Shown here piece after piece: positions 11,401-26,400 of a stretch of 64,000 bases of DNA; position 1 is the stretch's first letter, and every line of letters begins with the position of its first letter. The stretch is from Paragonimus skrjabini miyazakii (Eukaryota; Platyhelminthes; Trematoda; Plagiorchiida; Troglotrematidae), in assembly GCA_014338405.1 (NCBI GenBank), contig JTDE01000982.1, positions 134,727 through 198,726 of the forward strand, in the 5' to 3' direction. Below the pieces are notes generated by a model that ran no database searches, was not told the origin of the DNA, and was given only the letters and a program-made list of their open reading frames with translations. The translations under genes and the position numbers were made by a program.

Positions 11401-14400
11401 TTGATGTGTGCTGTATTTCGGAGACGCGAGTCTACGATTCTAGCACAGTTATCCATTTGAGCTCACCTCTAGAAAACTGTCGAGCCAACCGATTCTATCT
11501 CAGGGTTTCTGGTGACGCCGAAGCTGAATCTCGCGGTCAGGCTGGAATGGGAATCGCACCGAGTTCCAGAGCGGAGCAATGCTTGCTCGATTGGATCCCA
11601 GTGAGCAGTCGCTTGTGCGCTGTCAGACTGAGTACATCGGTAAAAGTCTGTCGACGCAAATCAGAATATCGTTGTGTATTCATTATATCGGCGTACGCTC
11701 CGACGGACAGCTGTTCGGATGCTACCAAGGATGCGTTCTATGACGCCCTCGTTGACCTTCTGAGGCAAACTAAACACTCAGACATCATCGTACTAGCGGG
11801 CGAATACAATGCTCAGCTTGGTCGTCTTTCTTCGGATGAGAAGCGGATGGGAGGTATATTCGGTGTCCGGGCACAACGCACTGACAGTGGCAAAAGACTG
11901 CTGCAGCTGTGCTCATTCACGGTCTGTATATTTCGAGCACCGAATTCCAACACAGGAAGAAGCACCGTGTTACTTGGAGATCTCCGTGTGCTTCTCAGTC
12001 GTGGACACAGTTGGATCATATAGCAATCAGTTACAGATGGCGCCACTCTATTAAGGACTGTCGTGCCTTTTGGAGCGACCACCTAGACGGGGACCATGCT
12101 GTTGTGCGTGCTCGTTTTGTTTTGTCATTTGCCCAGAGAACATACGCTTGTAAATGCAAGGTACTTAACTGGCATTCGAGCGATGAAGATGTAAAGAACG
12201 CATACCAAAAGGCGTTGGTGAACAAGTTGCCCAGTTCGAGTCAGGTGAGCGACCCTAACGAACACTGGGAACAAATCGATGAAGCTATGAATGCATGCTG
12301 TGACCAGGCATATTCCCATGGAGCTGTTCAGTTGCGACAGAACTGGATTTCCGTCACGTCGGTAAACCTCATGAACAACCGTCGATCGATCCCACCTAGT
12401 TCTGAATATGATGGTGACCGTTGAGAACTTAAACGCAAGCCGACTAAAAGCTTGCGCAAAGACCGTGAGCAATACTTGGTCAAACAATCAAAAGAGATGG
12501 AAAGGGCCTTTTTATTTGGGAATAGTAGAAAGCTTTTGTCCCTGATCGGTGGTTGTACTGGTTGTCGAGTCGGTGTTAGTGAGACCATATGTGAAAAAGA
12601 TGGTCCACTTATCACAAGTCAATCGCAGTCAATCGACTTGATAGATGAGTTGAACATTTTGAAGAACAGTTCAGCTGGCCTCAATCAGATCATATGGACG
12701 ACGATACCCGAATGGTCAGTTATTGCACTCCAGACAGCCATCCGTCAGAAGAAGAAGTGGTCCCGGGGCTCAAGTTTGGGAGACTGAAGAGATGCCTCGC
12801 GATTGGTGCCTATCAACAGTCACTTCCGTTTTCAAAAAGGGGACCCGGAATCGATGTGTCAACTACAGAGGCATTAGTTTAGTGTCAGTTGCGTTCAAGT
12901 TACTCACTGGTCTCATTTTACGTCGGCTCACTAAGCCCAGAGATAGTCAGATACGCGAAGAACAGACAGGATTCCGATCCGGTTGGGGATGCGTTGATCA
13001 TATTTTTTTACCTTGCGACGGATTTTGGGACATCGGCACTCTTACGGACAGCCGACAGTCGTGGTCTTTTTGGACCTGTAGGCTGCTTTCGATTCAGTTG
13101 CTCGTAACCTTCTCTGGAGCTGCCTTCTCCGCAAGGGATTACCAGAGAAATACGTGGATCTGTTGAGATCACTGTATGCTCACCCACTTCTAGTGGTGTT
13201 CATCAGGGGTGTCCATTTTCCCCCTTCCTGTTCAATTTCGTCATGGACGACATTCTGGAGGGTGCTATTCGTGAAACCAGTGGGCTTGGTGTTGAGCGTC
13301 ATCCTGACGTTAGATTGACCGATCTGGAGTATGCGGACGACATTGTCTTACTTAGTCCCTCTGTCGAAAACATGCGGACCATGCTGAACAAGGTAAGTGA
13401 CCGGGCTGGTTTATATGGAATGCGCTTCGCACCTTNNNNNNNNNNNNNNNNNNNNNNNNNNNNNNNNNNNNNNNNNNNNNNNNNNNNNNNNNNNNNNNNN
13501 NNNNNNNNNNNNNNNNNNNNNNNNNNNNNNNNNNNNNNNNNNNNNNNNNNNNNNNNNNNNNNNNNNNNNNNNNNNNNNNNNNNNNNNNNNNNNNNNNNNN
13601 NNNNNNNNNNNNNNNNNNNNNNNNNNNNNNNNNNNNNNNNNNNNNNNNNNNNNNNNNNNNNNNNNNNNNNNNNNNNNNNNNNNNNNNNNNNNNNNNNNNN
13701 NNNNNNNNNNNNNNNNNNNNNNNNNNNNNNNNNNNNNNNNNNNNNNNNNNNNNNNNNNNNNNNNNNNNNNNNNNNNNNNNNNNNNNNNNNNNNNNNNNNN
13801 NNNNNNNNNNNNNNNNNNNNNNNNNNNNNNNNNNNNNNNNNNNNNNNNNNNNNNNNNNNNNNNNNNNNNNNNNNNNNNNNNNNNNNNNNNNNNNNNNNNN
13901 NNNNNNNNNNNNNNNNNNNNNNNNNNNNNNNNNNNNNNNNNNNNNNNNNNNNNNNNNNNNNNNNNNNNNNNNNNNNNNNNNNNNNNNNNNNNNNNNNNNN
14001 NNNNNNNNNNNNNNNNNNNNNNNNNNNNNNNNNNNNNNNNNNNNNNNNNNNNNNNNNNNNNNNNNNNNNNNNNNNNNNNNNNNNNNNNNNNNNNNNNNNN
14101 NNNNNNNNNNNNNNNNNNNNNNNNNNNNNNNNNNNNNNTCGCCTGCCTGGATGGGGTCCTCGTGATCACTCAAACCGCTGGTTAGAGACGCTATCCAAGA
14201 TGGCGGTGTGTCGCAGTCAATGGCATACCTGCATCCATGCCATTTCTAGTTTTTCCACTTAGTCTTTTATTAATTTTCAAACTTCATAGTAGCGTTTTCT
14301 TCCAGGATACTGTTGAGCTGAACGACGGCCCGAGCCACAGCACCTTTTGGTCAGGCTCACGGCTGCTATGATGATGATGATGATGATGATGATCCATTTG

Positions 14401-17400
14401 CCATTAACGTTTTTCTTAGTATCTTACGTTCCCTTTACAGCTTACCAAGGGTGCAAATACGCTATGTGAAATAAGGTCTTGACTAAACAACGCTTGTGTG
14501 CTATCGAGACAAGTTTGGCGAATTGAAAATACTCTTAGCCCCATGTTACAATCCGATGATCCGATCGCTGTAAACAAAATGCTAACATATCGCAACGTAT
14601 GTATTCCCTCTGCATTGAACAACTTAAGGTAATCTTGAGGTAGATGGGGAAAATCGAGTTTTAGGTTTTAGGCAGCACGCTCGATTTGGTTAAGACTGTT
14701 TTTGTCGTATGTTTATAAGACAAATTCTCCATACCATATCAAAGTAATCTGTAATCTCTCTGCCATGGATTGCTAGGTTAAATCAAGTTGCTCTGAGTTT
14801 ACAGTTTAAGTGCCACATGATTAGACGTAGACTTGTCTTGACAACGACCACGCTGTCACGAGCCTACACTCTACCGTGTAACAAGATGACTACTGTGATA
14901 AGACGTGTTAATTGGAATTGACTTCCAAAAAGACGTCGTGCATCTGAATATTCGACAGTATAAATCAGGTCAGGAGTCACACGGAAGTTCAGATAATTGA
15001 CTACGGTTTACGTCTTTCTAATAGAAGTTGACTGCTATCAGCAGTTGATCTCGCTATTCTCATCATGATAAACTATAGGACTGTAGTTTCGTTTGTTTTC
15101 TAGTAGAGACCAACCCCTTCCGAAACGGTCTATGTGTTCTGGTTTGCACCCACACTACTGACGTGATAAAAATGATTAACTCATCAAATGTAAACTCCCA
15201 GCCATAATTTTGTGTTTGTACTGTTTGGGTTGCCCAAGCATTTCATAAGGAGAAATAGTATTGCTCATCCTGACTGCAACCCATAATCACTCGCCAGTTG
15301 TACATACCCGGTAGACCACAGTCAGAAAAAATGTAGTTAAAACTGTTGCTAGAAATAAGCCTTACCAGCCTGGATCTCAAATCAGATTGGTATCAGTTTA
15401 GTTAAGCGTGTATTGATCCGTAGCCTCCCTTAAAGCGTAAGGGCAACACAGAAAACAAACAGACAGGTTATTTTGTACGGCTTCAGATGCACTCGAAATA
15501 TACAAAAGTTTATAAGGAAAGTCTTCGTCATTCAGTGTGTTACGCTAGAGTGAACATACCGAAAGGTCAAAGTGGTTGGATGTTCTGACAAAGTATTTCG
15601 ATTGTGCCAAATTTGAGGTCAGTGACGCAGAGACTAACACAATTGCATTATTTAAGAAAGTGATTAGAGTTCTAGCCCCGGCTCCGGTAACCATCTGCAC
15701 TATTGACAAGCACCAACAAGAGCCAAATTCGAGTCGAGTGCTTCTCTTTAAAGAATACTGTCTGGAAAGTCCACCTGAATGCAAAAGTTACAATCTAATA
15801 TAACTGGTGTTCAATTTGTAGAAAGCATTCACAAATGTGTGGGCCCTAGACAACAGCAAACGACCAAAAATTAGTGTCCTAATTCACAAAATAACGTAAA
15901 ACCTGTAGTATTGGAGGTCCGAACTAAATTATAGTTGCTTAGTGTTTGTTAAATATAAGTGGAATTCTACAGCTTAGTAGAGTAATTGTTCACAAACCGC
16001 AAAAGAGAGAAATTGGAAAAAGCGTTTTTTAAAGATTATTTTTAATATCGTTCCGGTACTTTGAGAGATCATCGACTTGAAGACCTGTTTTAACTGAGTC
16101 TGTCTTAACCAACAGCCGTGTCAGAGTTGATACGAGCCGATCGAGTAAAAGATCTTCAACATATTTATATACCAAACCATACTAGGATTTTCCGTTGTAA
16201 AACCCTCAAAAGCATATCAAAATCGCTTGCAATCCGTTCACCACCCTCAACTGATGTGTGCCAAATCTCGGCTTAGTAACTTCTGTGAATTGTGCAATCG
16301 AAGTTTGTCTGCAGCTTGCTCCACTTGATTAGTATTACGTCATTCGGAACCGTCTAAAAGAAGACTTGTTGAAGACCACACAAATTTGAAAATCATTACA
16401 GAGCATATTCTGTCAGGGTCTATCCACGATAACTTCAGGTGAATGGCCGCTTACCAGTGAAGTACATCTAATGTTGTCCCACTAATGTGAACGTTACAGG
16501 CTAGCTAAATACTGTAGCACTGAATCTGACTGATTCAAACAATGTTTTGTGAAAAAGGTGTCTGCTTATTACAGCATGAAACAGGGAAAATGAACCTGTG
16601 ATGTCTTAAATTAAATAGCGTTAGATTACCTCAGTTTTAAACGACAAAATATCAGACAGCATAGACATTGTCAGATTTTTTACAAAGTCTCATTGCTTTT
16701 ATCCAGTGGGCACGCAATAATAAAAAATCTTCTGCCATTGGCCTTGTACCTAATCTATTTCGATGCACATAACCCAACCATCTGGACTGATCTAAAGCCC
16801 ACTTCACTCAAGTCATCACTGTAATAATCCAGACAGGATTAACGAACGCATGGGCATAATGGCACACCTGTGTGTATCTGTGGGTGTATCTACATCCCGT
16901 ACGGATGCATTAATGTCGTCGACAATTTCGCCAACCAGGCTGAGACACAAGTGAGTCTGTGTCGTTCTAAGTTAGTCTACTGTACAGCCTCTTATGACCA
17001 AGACAAAATATAGAGGACGGATAAAACGATGATCGTGGACTGAAAACTTGTCACAAAAAGGTTCGCATATGGTGTGAGTTTGCATCGTCTTCCCAGTAGT
17101 AACCAGTAAAATCTGACAATAATTGGGACAACAGAATATGGGATAAAAATGAACAGGGTGATGGCGCAAGTTTTAGATTATTCAGTCCGTGCAAGTCTTG
17201 AGTCAATAAATTGATCTTCTTTGAGTCCACCAACAGCAGCAGTATCATGGTCATTCAGAAAGTATAAGTTAGTGTGCGAAAGCTTAGTAAATAACGCGTT
17301 GAATTATTCATGAGTTTGTTTACAACAAGGAAACTGGTCATGCCAACAAAAATACTGTAACTTTGTGATATTTTTTATGCTCAACTACGTGTATCTAAAC

Positions 17401-20400
17401 GCAAAATTAAATCGTAATAAGTTTCCGAAGTTTCGTCATTCACTGTTATTTAGTAATTCTCCTCTTTACTCTCCTTTACAGAGAAAATAAAGTCGTCGCA
17501 ATACATATTCCATCTGTATCACGATTTGCACAAGATTGGTATTTACCTTCATATGCAGAAAATAGTCAAACTACCGAACGGTTGTCATTTATAGCCTATC
17601 GTTTGGAAAACTGTCTTTTAACGGATAATGCTGGAGGATCAATTTTGGCAGAGCATAACCACGTCGAGTTTGCCAATAATGTTTGGAGCTATCACGTATC
17701 TAATTGTAGTTTTAGGCGTAACGGTCAAGGCTCCATGCAGGCTGATCCAGTACTTACACCGTCAGAGATGATAGTCAACCCGCAACCAAAAGGACTTGTT
17801 TTTCAGCTGCCGTTTGTTTCTACACAGTTTGATTGGCGCTATCAACCAGTTACAACGCATCGATTGCAGTTTCTCAAAAATGAGTTTCGTGACAATCACC
17901 AATTCACATTCGTAGTCGATGGTTATCATGCCCAAGTGGAATTGACTGAAAATACCTTTGAAAACAACGTTTGTCAAGAAATCTTGCCTGATCAGGGATC
18001 CGTTCAGCAAGGACTGTTGCACTTCAAAGGTATGGAGAAATCACTGCAGATGCTAACTAATCGTTTTGTACGCAATCACGATTGTCAGTTCATTCTTCAA
18101 CTCCACGGCCTCAGCCAGGCTCCCACAGCGGAAACGGTTACAGCCCACTTGGCTAGGAATATATTCAAGCAAAATACTTGTTTCTCAGTGCGCTTCAATC
18201 AGTCTGACCTTCCAAACCCTGGAATGTGCTATACTGTTGGATTTTTTGGAACCCAAAACGGAACGCTTCGACTTAATGTGTTCGATAATCAAAAGGTGGG
18301 ACTACCGTAACTGCTGACGAAATTTAAAATGTCTTTTTTATTACTTGATCAGACACAGTAGTCTGTGGTTATAAAGCAAATGATGTCATCGAGTCCCTAA
18401 GCAAAATGCAGCAACTGCCAACATGCAATTTCAAAATTCATTCTTATAATATGATTCACTAAATAATAGTTTCTCCAGCACTCAGTACTCTGACGTCTAT
18501 GATGTGAAAATCGCATCTTGGCTGTTAAGTACTCGTTTTGACTGTGAACAGCCGTCATCACTCAGGTTTCATGAGCAAGAGCAAATGTTAATGTCACATA
18601 TATAGTTGTGGTTGTTCTGAATAGTTGTTGCTCATTTGCTTCAATTTCCGCTTGACAACAGCCATATGGAGAGGACCTAGGCCTTGGTATGCGATACGAA
18701 TTGATAGCTGGTGTACACTCAGTAAAAGTGCCCAATTTCGTAGACGCCCGGTTAAACTATTGGGCCACATCCAACGCAACGCAAATAGAGGAACGTATCT
18801 TTCAATTTGACAACTGGAACAGTTTTTCCATCGTACGATTTGACAACTTCTTCCTAAATGAGCAGGTGAGTCTTGGTTGCTTTCTGTACAACAGGAGATG
18901 GGTACGTTCGAAGTTTTAATGAAGGTTATACATAAATGAAAAAAACATGTCATTATTGCTTCAGGCAATTGAACAAATTGCCTTCTCCTAATCTGACATT
19001 CGTAATTCTTTAGAGATGCTGGTTGTATCTTAATCAACATCATATTGTCATTATTATTGTTATCACTGTTCACTTCTAGTTATTCTTTTCTACTTGCAAC
19101 CTTTTGTTTATCCGTCACCTCTTCCTCCTTTTAGTGATGATAGCTTTATCTTTTCTTCATTGCATTTGTTTTCGACAACAAAATGACCAACAAAAGCCGC
19201 AGTGGATTACAATTTCGCTGGTGTATGGAATTATGGAGCATGGTTTTGAAAAGCTTATTGATCGAAACAAAGTTTCTATCGTCAGTCAGCATGCCGAGTA
19301 TTTGAGACACTCTCATCCGAGAATATGTTTGCTATCAATCTTGATGCTTCCATGGAAAGTGACCATAAGAACTTAAAAGTGTATTTGATCGACAACCTTG
19401 TTATCGATCAGTCTGGGGTCAAACCTAACCAGTCAATAAAATTTCGTCGAAAGTTGCTCGGATTTGACGAACGATACCGCGATATAGGTCAATATTTTCT
19501 TATTTTTCCCTTGCAATCTGAACAGCAGTATGGCTTCTACTATGATTACTAGAGTGCGCTGTGTTATGACAGACAGAAGACTGATGCGTTTGTGATAAGC
19601 CTCTTATTGGAAGTAGGCTTGACGATACAGACCTTAACAACTACATTTCTATTGGTCAGTAAAGATGAAAGACGGTTAGTTATTTGATGCAATTTAGTAA
19701 GGCCAACTGGCCAACAGTGATAATGTAACGGGCAAGCTGGACGTACTGAATTCAGTTACCGGTTAAACTCTTGAGCTCTGTAAAACCTGAAAATAACAGA
19801 ATTACGCTCTTCAGAAGTGAGGGTTCCATCGACGGTGCTGCAAAAGGTACAAAACAAAAAGCATGAGCCAAAGGCTTAATATGATACGACTGAAAACTAA
19901 AATGGTGCTAACAACAAGTTGTGTTACATTACCGATAGTTTAGATATTTCGGTTATATAAACAATGGCATCAGGTGAATCTGGGACAGCACAGTAATTGG
20001 GTGGATGTGGGAACCGACACACATTCGTTTTGTCGATAATCCACATGATCATATCTCTTGTTCTTGAATCTGTGCAGCAAAGCCGACTTTAGTGATCTAA
20101 AATTCTGATTTTTTAACATATTGTGATTGTCATAAGGTAGCACGTGGCTTCCGACAGCCTGGTATATCGAAACATAGGCTGATCAATTAGTTGGTCAAAA
20201 ATAAAATGGACTAACCTAAAAACATCACCAAATTAAGATGTCACACCGATCATGTACAGTCAGGGTGAAAGATACGTGTCATCAATCTGGGTCACTTTGA
20301 ACTGGTACCCAATATGACACATTCTATCAAGTTTTATTGATGTAACAGTTAATCGTTTTATTACAGTGATTTACTTGAGTAACTTCAACTTCCAAATGGT

Positions 20401-23400
20401 CACCTAAAGCCCTTAACGGGTACCAGCTTAAGACAGCGATATTCCCAATGATATCCCCTCCTACAAACAAATCTTTTGTGTTACGTTTTACCCCAGCTCT
20501 TAAATACAGCCACCACGGAAGCTCAGTCAGTCAACAGAATAACTGATCCAATTCGAACCGGAACCCTTGGAGGTCGGTTGACAAGTAATCTACACTTGAT
20601 CTATCGCGAGGAACCTTATCGAGTGAGAGTGGTTCTGAATTTTACATCTTTTCAAATAGTTTAGAGTATTGTACGACGGGCGGTCGTTCGCCTGATCTCA
20701 GTCTACAGCCTATCTCCTGCTAATCCATTCATTCATCCGCTTCTGTGTATATATTGTTGTTGTACATATCATGCTTATTCTTTGTCAAACACCTGAGTCG
20801 CCTTGATAACAGGCGAAAACTTTATGTTGTACCCTTTCGATTGGTGTTGCGGCCCGTGAGTCACTTGCTCACGGGCGTCTACACTACTGTAGGAACATGA
20901 TTAGACTTTAGATATGATTCGTTTGTCTTCTCATGTTCAGTCTTGTGTTCTAATCACCCACAAGACAAAAGATTTTGCTGGTATCTGCTTATTTAAAGTT
21001 AGTGTTTATTTGCCAGTTTGTTGTATTGTGTACAGACATTAGTCCACATTGCTCCACTAGATTAGATACGACGGCTTTCTTAACCATGAGCAGTCGAGTA
21101 TTTTTAATGGTGTAAATTAAACATTACCTACATTTGAACATATATTTTGCCTTTGAAGTAGCGTTTCAGCTGGGCTGCCGTCGAAAAACTTCAGTTTTAC
21201 TCCTGTTAAAGCTCCTAAGTAGTGCTCTGCTACAACAGGAATTTGGATTCCGATTTACTTTCTAGTCAGAGGTCCGTGTTGATCGTTGTGTTAGTAGCCT
21301 CATTTAGTTTATCCCACCTAAAATTTCTGCTGCGGCTGTTTTGTAAGTAACGCTAAAATTGCCGAATCATTTCGATAGGAGGAACATCGGCTGCCGTGTT
21401 AGCTGCGATCGATAATCCAACAAAATAATCTTTGCAGACACGTCAAAAATTATATCTACCTCAACCTTTTGGGTTGCAAAAGCCTTTTGAATGTTATAAA
21501 CTGGACACCGCTAACGTTTAGTCACAGTTTATGCGTTTAAAAGGAGCTCTCATCTTGTCACTTTCGAAGTGCCATCTTACCGCCCGTTTCAATTTTGTAG
21601 TAAATTTTGTTTCTTCTTGTTTGTTTATCAGTTTGTCTGTCTGCTGCCATCTGCACCTGTCTTTCTCCAGTGTGCTTACTTAGGTTTTACGTGGAGATAG
21701 TAAAAGCGGTCTGCTCAATGACTGGCATACATGAAGGTTGCCATGGTTCATAAAGTACTAAATGACCATTCTTCCCCAGTTCTTTCTTTTAGTACAAATT
21801 CGAATCAACTCGCGCAAAGCGTCCGCTGATTCGCATAGGTCTGATTGTAAGTATGACAGACTGCTTGCATGGCGAAGACAGGCGAGCTTTCACTCTACTC
21901 GTTTCTTAGCTAAAAAAGGTTTTTGTGGCAGATGCATACGACTGTTCATTTAGAGGCGTTAACATGCAAGTAGCTCAATATGAACTACTGAGTGGTAGGG
22001 TGTGTTGAAGTAAATCCACATCATACTGACAGTGAATAAATCGTTGTATTGCTCTCATTGACGTTCCGCAACACTGTTGAGTTGACAACACTGATATTTC
22101 AAGGGCGGATAAAACAAACAGCAGGAAATTTAGGATGGGTTTTCTGAAACACTGCCATTCGATGAGAGCTAGTCCAATAACTGTCTGTTAACCTTTGGAC
22201 TGAATCTATGTCCGGTTAGTCCCCCACCCAAACACGTAGACAATTGTTCAACAAGGCCATAATCACTAACTTTTCTTAACATAGTGAAGTGATCGATCAT
22301 GGTGAGTCGTGAAAAAGACTGTATCAAAACATCAGTCTTTCTTCAGTGGCCTAAATCCAGCAGTCACGAGATTCATGCTGTGCTTTGTTGAGAACTCCAA
22401 ATGCGGCTACCTTTGCGATAATGGAAGTGTCCAGGGAGATCATTATTAACACCAGATAGCACTGAATACAAGGTTATCGGCGGGCACATTTGTGAGTCAT
22501 CCTCGCATCCACCGCTGTGTTTCCAGTTAGAAGCTGGTTGTTGGTGAATGACCAAAATGGTCTTTGGAGGTTTGACTAGCTCAGCTGCTCGTTGCTCAGA
22601 ATATTCGGGTATATTAAGCAAGAACCGAGTGAAGTATATGGCAGACTCTCTTTTATTTTGGCTTTCACTTGTGATTCTAAGAACCGGAAAAATTTACATG
22701 CGTTTCTTTCGCTTAACTCGGTAGAATTTCTCGATCAGTGGTCATGCATACTTACTTTCTTCCCAGACGCTGACGGCTTCCATATCCATGTTTGTAAATC
22801 CACCAGATGTTCGAAAGTGAGAATTATTGACTTTACCCCCGTACGTGATGCCACTTTACCCTCAGCTTATGGAAAAGATCTTATTGGTATATGAATCAAA
22901 ACTCTCCTACGGCAGCCGTGCTGCGACTGTGGTGGTGTGTCATCTGCATAGGAAAAGTCGCTGTGCCATAAATTTTGCCGATTCTAAGCGAGAGCTTCAG
23001 ACTAAACATACGTGTGATAGTGCTTTTAAAGTATCCCGCTTTTTCACCAGATCGAGGAAAATTTACTGGTATGTTGTCACCGATTGCATCGGACTTCCCA
23101 GCAATGGTGACTTGAGAGTGATAAGCCAGGCTGAGTTCGGTCAAAGAACCTGGTCACACAAACCTTTTGAATTGTGCTCTGTTTACTTCAAAGTTTGCCT
23201 TGTGATTGCCCTCTGAGCCGCATCCTGCCCAAAACACAATCTATTTCATATATACAACAAAACCCTGTCTTCACAATGAGCACCACATGGGCTCCTGGTG
23301 TGGCCTAATAGCTCAGCTGGTTTACTGCGTTTGGGCATGCTGTTTCTGTCGCTGTTTCGAATCCAGCCGAAGCCATGAGTTTCCACATTTGGATCTTATC

Positions 23401-26400
23401 TAAAATCACGAATCTGCCAAACTACCTATTACTAATACAAAATGTATGACGGAGTGAAGCTGACATTTTCGTGTTGTCGGTCATATCTGACCAACTGATG
23501 AACGTACTATCAGGTCTAAACGGTCCTCGAATCACGTGTCACAGGATGAAATTGTGGACATGTTTATACAACCTGTTATCCACTACTATCTAGAGAATAG
23601 ATCCCAAATGGTTTAGAATCTCGATGCACTGAGGAAATCAGATTCTGAGTGGTCAAAATCACCCACTGCCAAAATTTACCTTTAAACCATAGATAGCATT
23701 CTGCGCGATGCGTCATGTTGTGATGGATCGCTGACTACACATAAGGCGCTATCTATAAACCTCTCTAGCCAAGAAATTGATGGTTGTGGTCATAAGCACC
23801 ACGTACTAGACAGATTCAGGAAGATTTAGGTATTCCTTGGACATTTTAAGTCAAAAAGCAAGATGAAAATTCACATCACAATCTCTTGTCAAATCTCTAC
23901 TTCTACGAAACAAAATCATAACAGGGTTGGATAATTCACCGTCTTCTTGTGCCGTCTGTATACCCCACCTCTGTCATATATAATGTGCACATGTGGCTCA
24001 GAACACAGACAGGTTTCACCTCGTCCATGTTGTCGGGGAGCAAAGCAGCATTACTACCCAGATAGTACCAAATGACAGTTTTGAGTCTTTTATTGAATGT
24101 GGCGAATAAAATTGCCAAGAAGACTCAGTAAGTGAGAAAACATTGGTCAGTATTTCATCGTTTGGCTTGACGCCATCAGCCCTACTGCAGCGACGGCAAA
24201 ACGAAGATTTTTATCTATAAGTTGGATTTCTAACTCTGTATCAGTGTTTCTTTGCATCGAATGAAGACGTGCAATTGCACGCTAATCACGTTGGCAAGTA
24301 TTATAGTCCTTCGACTCAAAGTCCATTACCTGTTCGCTCTCACCTGGTAAGCGATCTTGAGAAGTAAGCCATTATGCACACCGTTTCGGGTTCATGACCT
24401 TGAGACCCATTGTCTAAATCATCCCGCCTGACAATCGAGGACATTCTAGGATGTCCCCTTGAGTTTTACTTTCAGTAAACCGAATCTAAGGAATAAGTGA
24501 AAGGAGAAGCACGGAAACAAACTGTGTGACTGAGCTGACTAACGTTCTAACTGATTCACCTTAACTAGAGCTTCCAGTTCTATGGTAAATACGATTTTGA
24601 TTAACTTCAAATCAAGTACATATCTTTTGTTAAACGAGCTGAAAAAATAGGCTATATATCTCAACAACACGCACTGTCGACCAGCAGTTCCTTCTATGTG
24701 TGGTTTAGGTCAGCAAAAGCTTGACGCATACCAAGCCCACCATAATTTCAACTGGGCTTCATTTTCGTCCGTAGTAGCTACTGCAACTTAATCATGAAGT
24801 ATGAATTTAAACCGTACGTTATTATGATACGTGGGCGTTTAAAGTATTGATTTGGTCCTCGCAGTCACAAGACCACACTGCGCTACTAAACTATTTTAAA
24901 ACACGGTTTTCATCAATAGCCGTTTGGAAATGAAAAATCAACGTAAGCGACGCAAAACAGATCTTGTCATGTTTCCTCATCACTTGCAAAATAAAACCAT
25001 GAATCAAATGTTAAAGTGATTAACGTGAACACTTTTTATTTGGAAGCGTTTTAGTGAACAAAAATGCTTATGTAGTTGACCGGTATAGATCTGAGTATTC
25101 ATTTCTCTCAGTTCTTAAACTGCGTTGAACATTAGCCTATCTTTTGCTTAAAGCCACTACGGAACGGTTCGTCGCCCTTTTTTGTACATTGCCATGTGTT
25201 TGATTAGTATCACCAGTACAATCGGACGTGCGGTTGAAAGATATGGTAAGAATGGTAGTTTTGTGTCACACTATGAGACTGACTAGCTGCCTCCCCAATT
25301 CTTTGCGTGCACAGTAGTTTACAGCTGACAGTTTATTCCACTCTCGTTGTCTGTTCATAGGTCTACTCGGATTTGACTGTAATGCCTGGTTGTGAATTGC
25401 GCATAGATGCTGGGGTGAAACTTCAATTTGCACCTCACATTGGCCTCCTAGTCCTCGGACGTTTGGTTGCACGTGGTTTCAGAAGTCAGCCTATTCGGTT
25501 CGGTCCCATACCTGTCCAATCAAATCTGCCCAACCGGCCTCCGACGGGCAAATTCAATGAAATGAGGCAGGTCAAATCAGAACACCCACGTGTGGTCGGG
25601 AGTACAGATGCTACTGCGCATGTGGTTGGTCGTGTGGGCCTTACGACGCCATTCGTACGCCTTCTTGGAGGCGAACGAGTGAGTCTTCACATTAACAGTG
25701 ATTGTTAATTATTATTATTACCGACTAAAAGTGTATGTGTTGAATGGTGATAGGGTGCGATAACTATAGTGCTATGGCACCTTTTTGAGTATCTATAGCC
25801 TCTCCCATGATGAGTTGGTGATTATTTGCCCAGTAAAATAGATAGACAATCATTAAAGACAGAGGAAAAGATGTCCGCAAATTTTTCCAGTATTTATGAT
25901 AGTTAATTACTCTTTGTTTCATCGTTTGCACCCCCGTAGTACTTTGAAACAAAAAAACCTTCGAATACTTACTCAAGGACCGTCCCTATACAGAGCAAAA
26001 GTCTTATATGAGATAGTATTTCATGACACGACTGGTTTCATCCTTGTTTGAACCAAGTACCTGCTACTTAATACGTCACCACCACAAAATGGTCCCGATC
26101 GAGTAGTGGCATGTCACAATAACTTATGATGCTTATTTCACACTCTGTGAGTATCCATTTCCTTCTCACCGTTTGATCAGCCGCACACTGGTGTTTAATA
26201 CTGAATTACCTCAGCGTAATACTTCAATTTGAAGTCGAACGACAACCTGCTACTTGAAATGTCCCCTGTATCACAAAGATAGTCCAAGACTTTAGTTGGT
26301 GCGGTGGGCTGGCTTGATTGACTACAGAAGTACACTACGTCTAGTGGAAGACTGATGCGGGAAATCAGCCGTATGTTTCGAGCAAGCAAACACAGAAACG

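Larger units (their letters stand above)
10520..14393 (+). mobile_element. RTE/SR2-like LINE (family A), nearly full length but frameshifted
   Basis: A 5' untranslated region from about 10520 contains CCTTGACGAGGTGGTCGGGC, which I recognise from fluke LINE transcripts. It is followed by an endonuclease region (about 11310-12110), a linker, and a reverse transcriptase (about 12760 onward) with QGCPFSPFLFNF and an intact EYADDIVLLSP motif at 13327-13359. Bases 13436-14138 are unknown. The 3' end (14139-14367) encodes the usual C-terminal RSQWHTCIH piece and closes in (ATG)n at 14368-14393. Triplet tails are usual for RTE-type LINEs. The clade is my inference. Confidence 0.8.

Noticed and set aside
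19286..19552. Open stretch in intron 3 that could be an extra exon in phase 0
   Set aside because: The acceptor is fair, but no usable in-phase donor follows before the stop, and exon 3 joins exon 4 directly in phase with a better match to Bark-type sequence.
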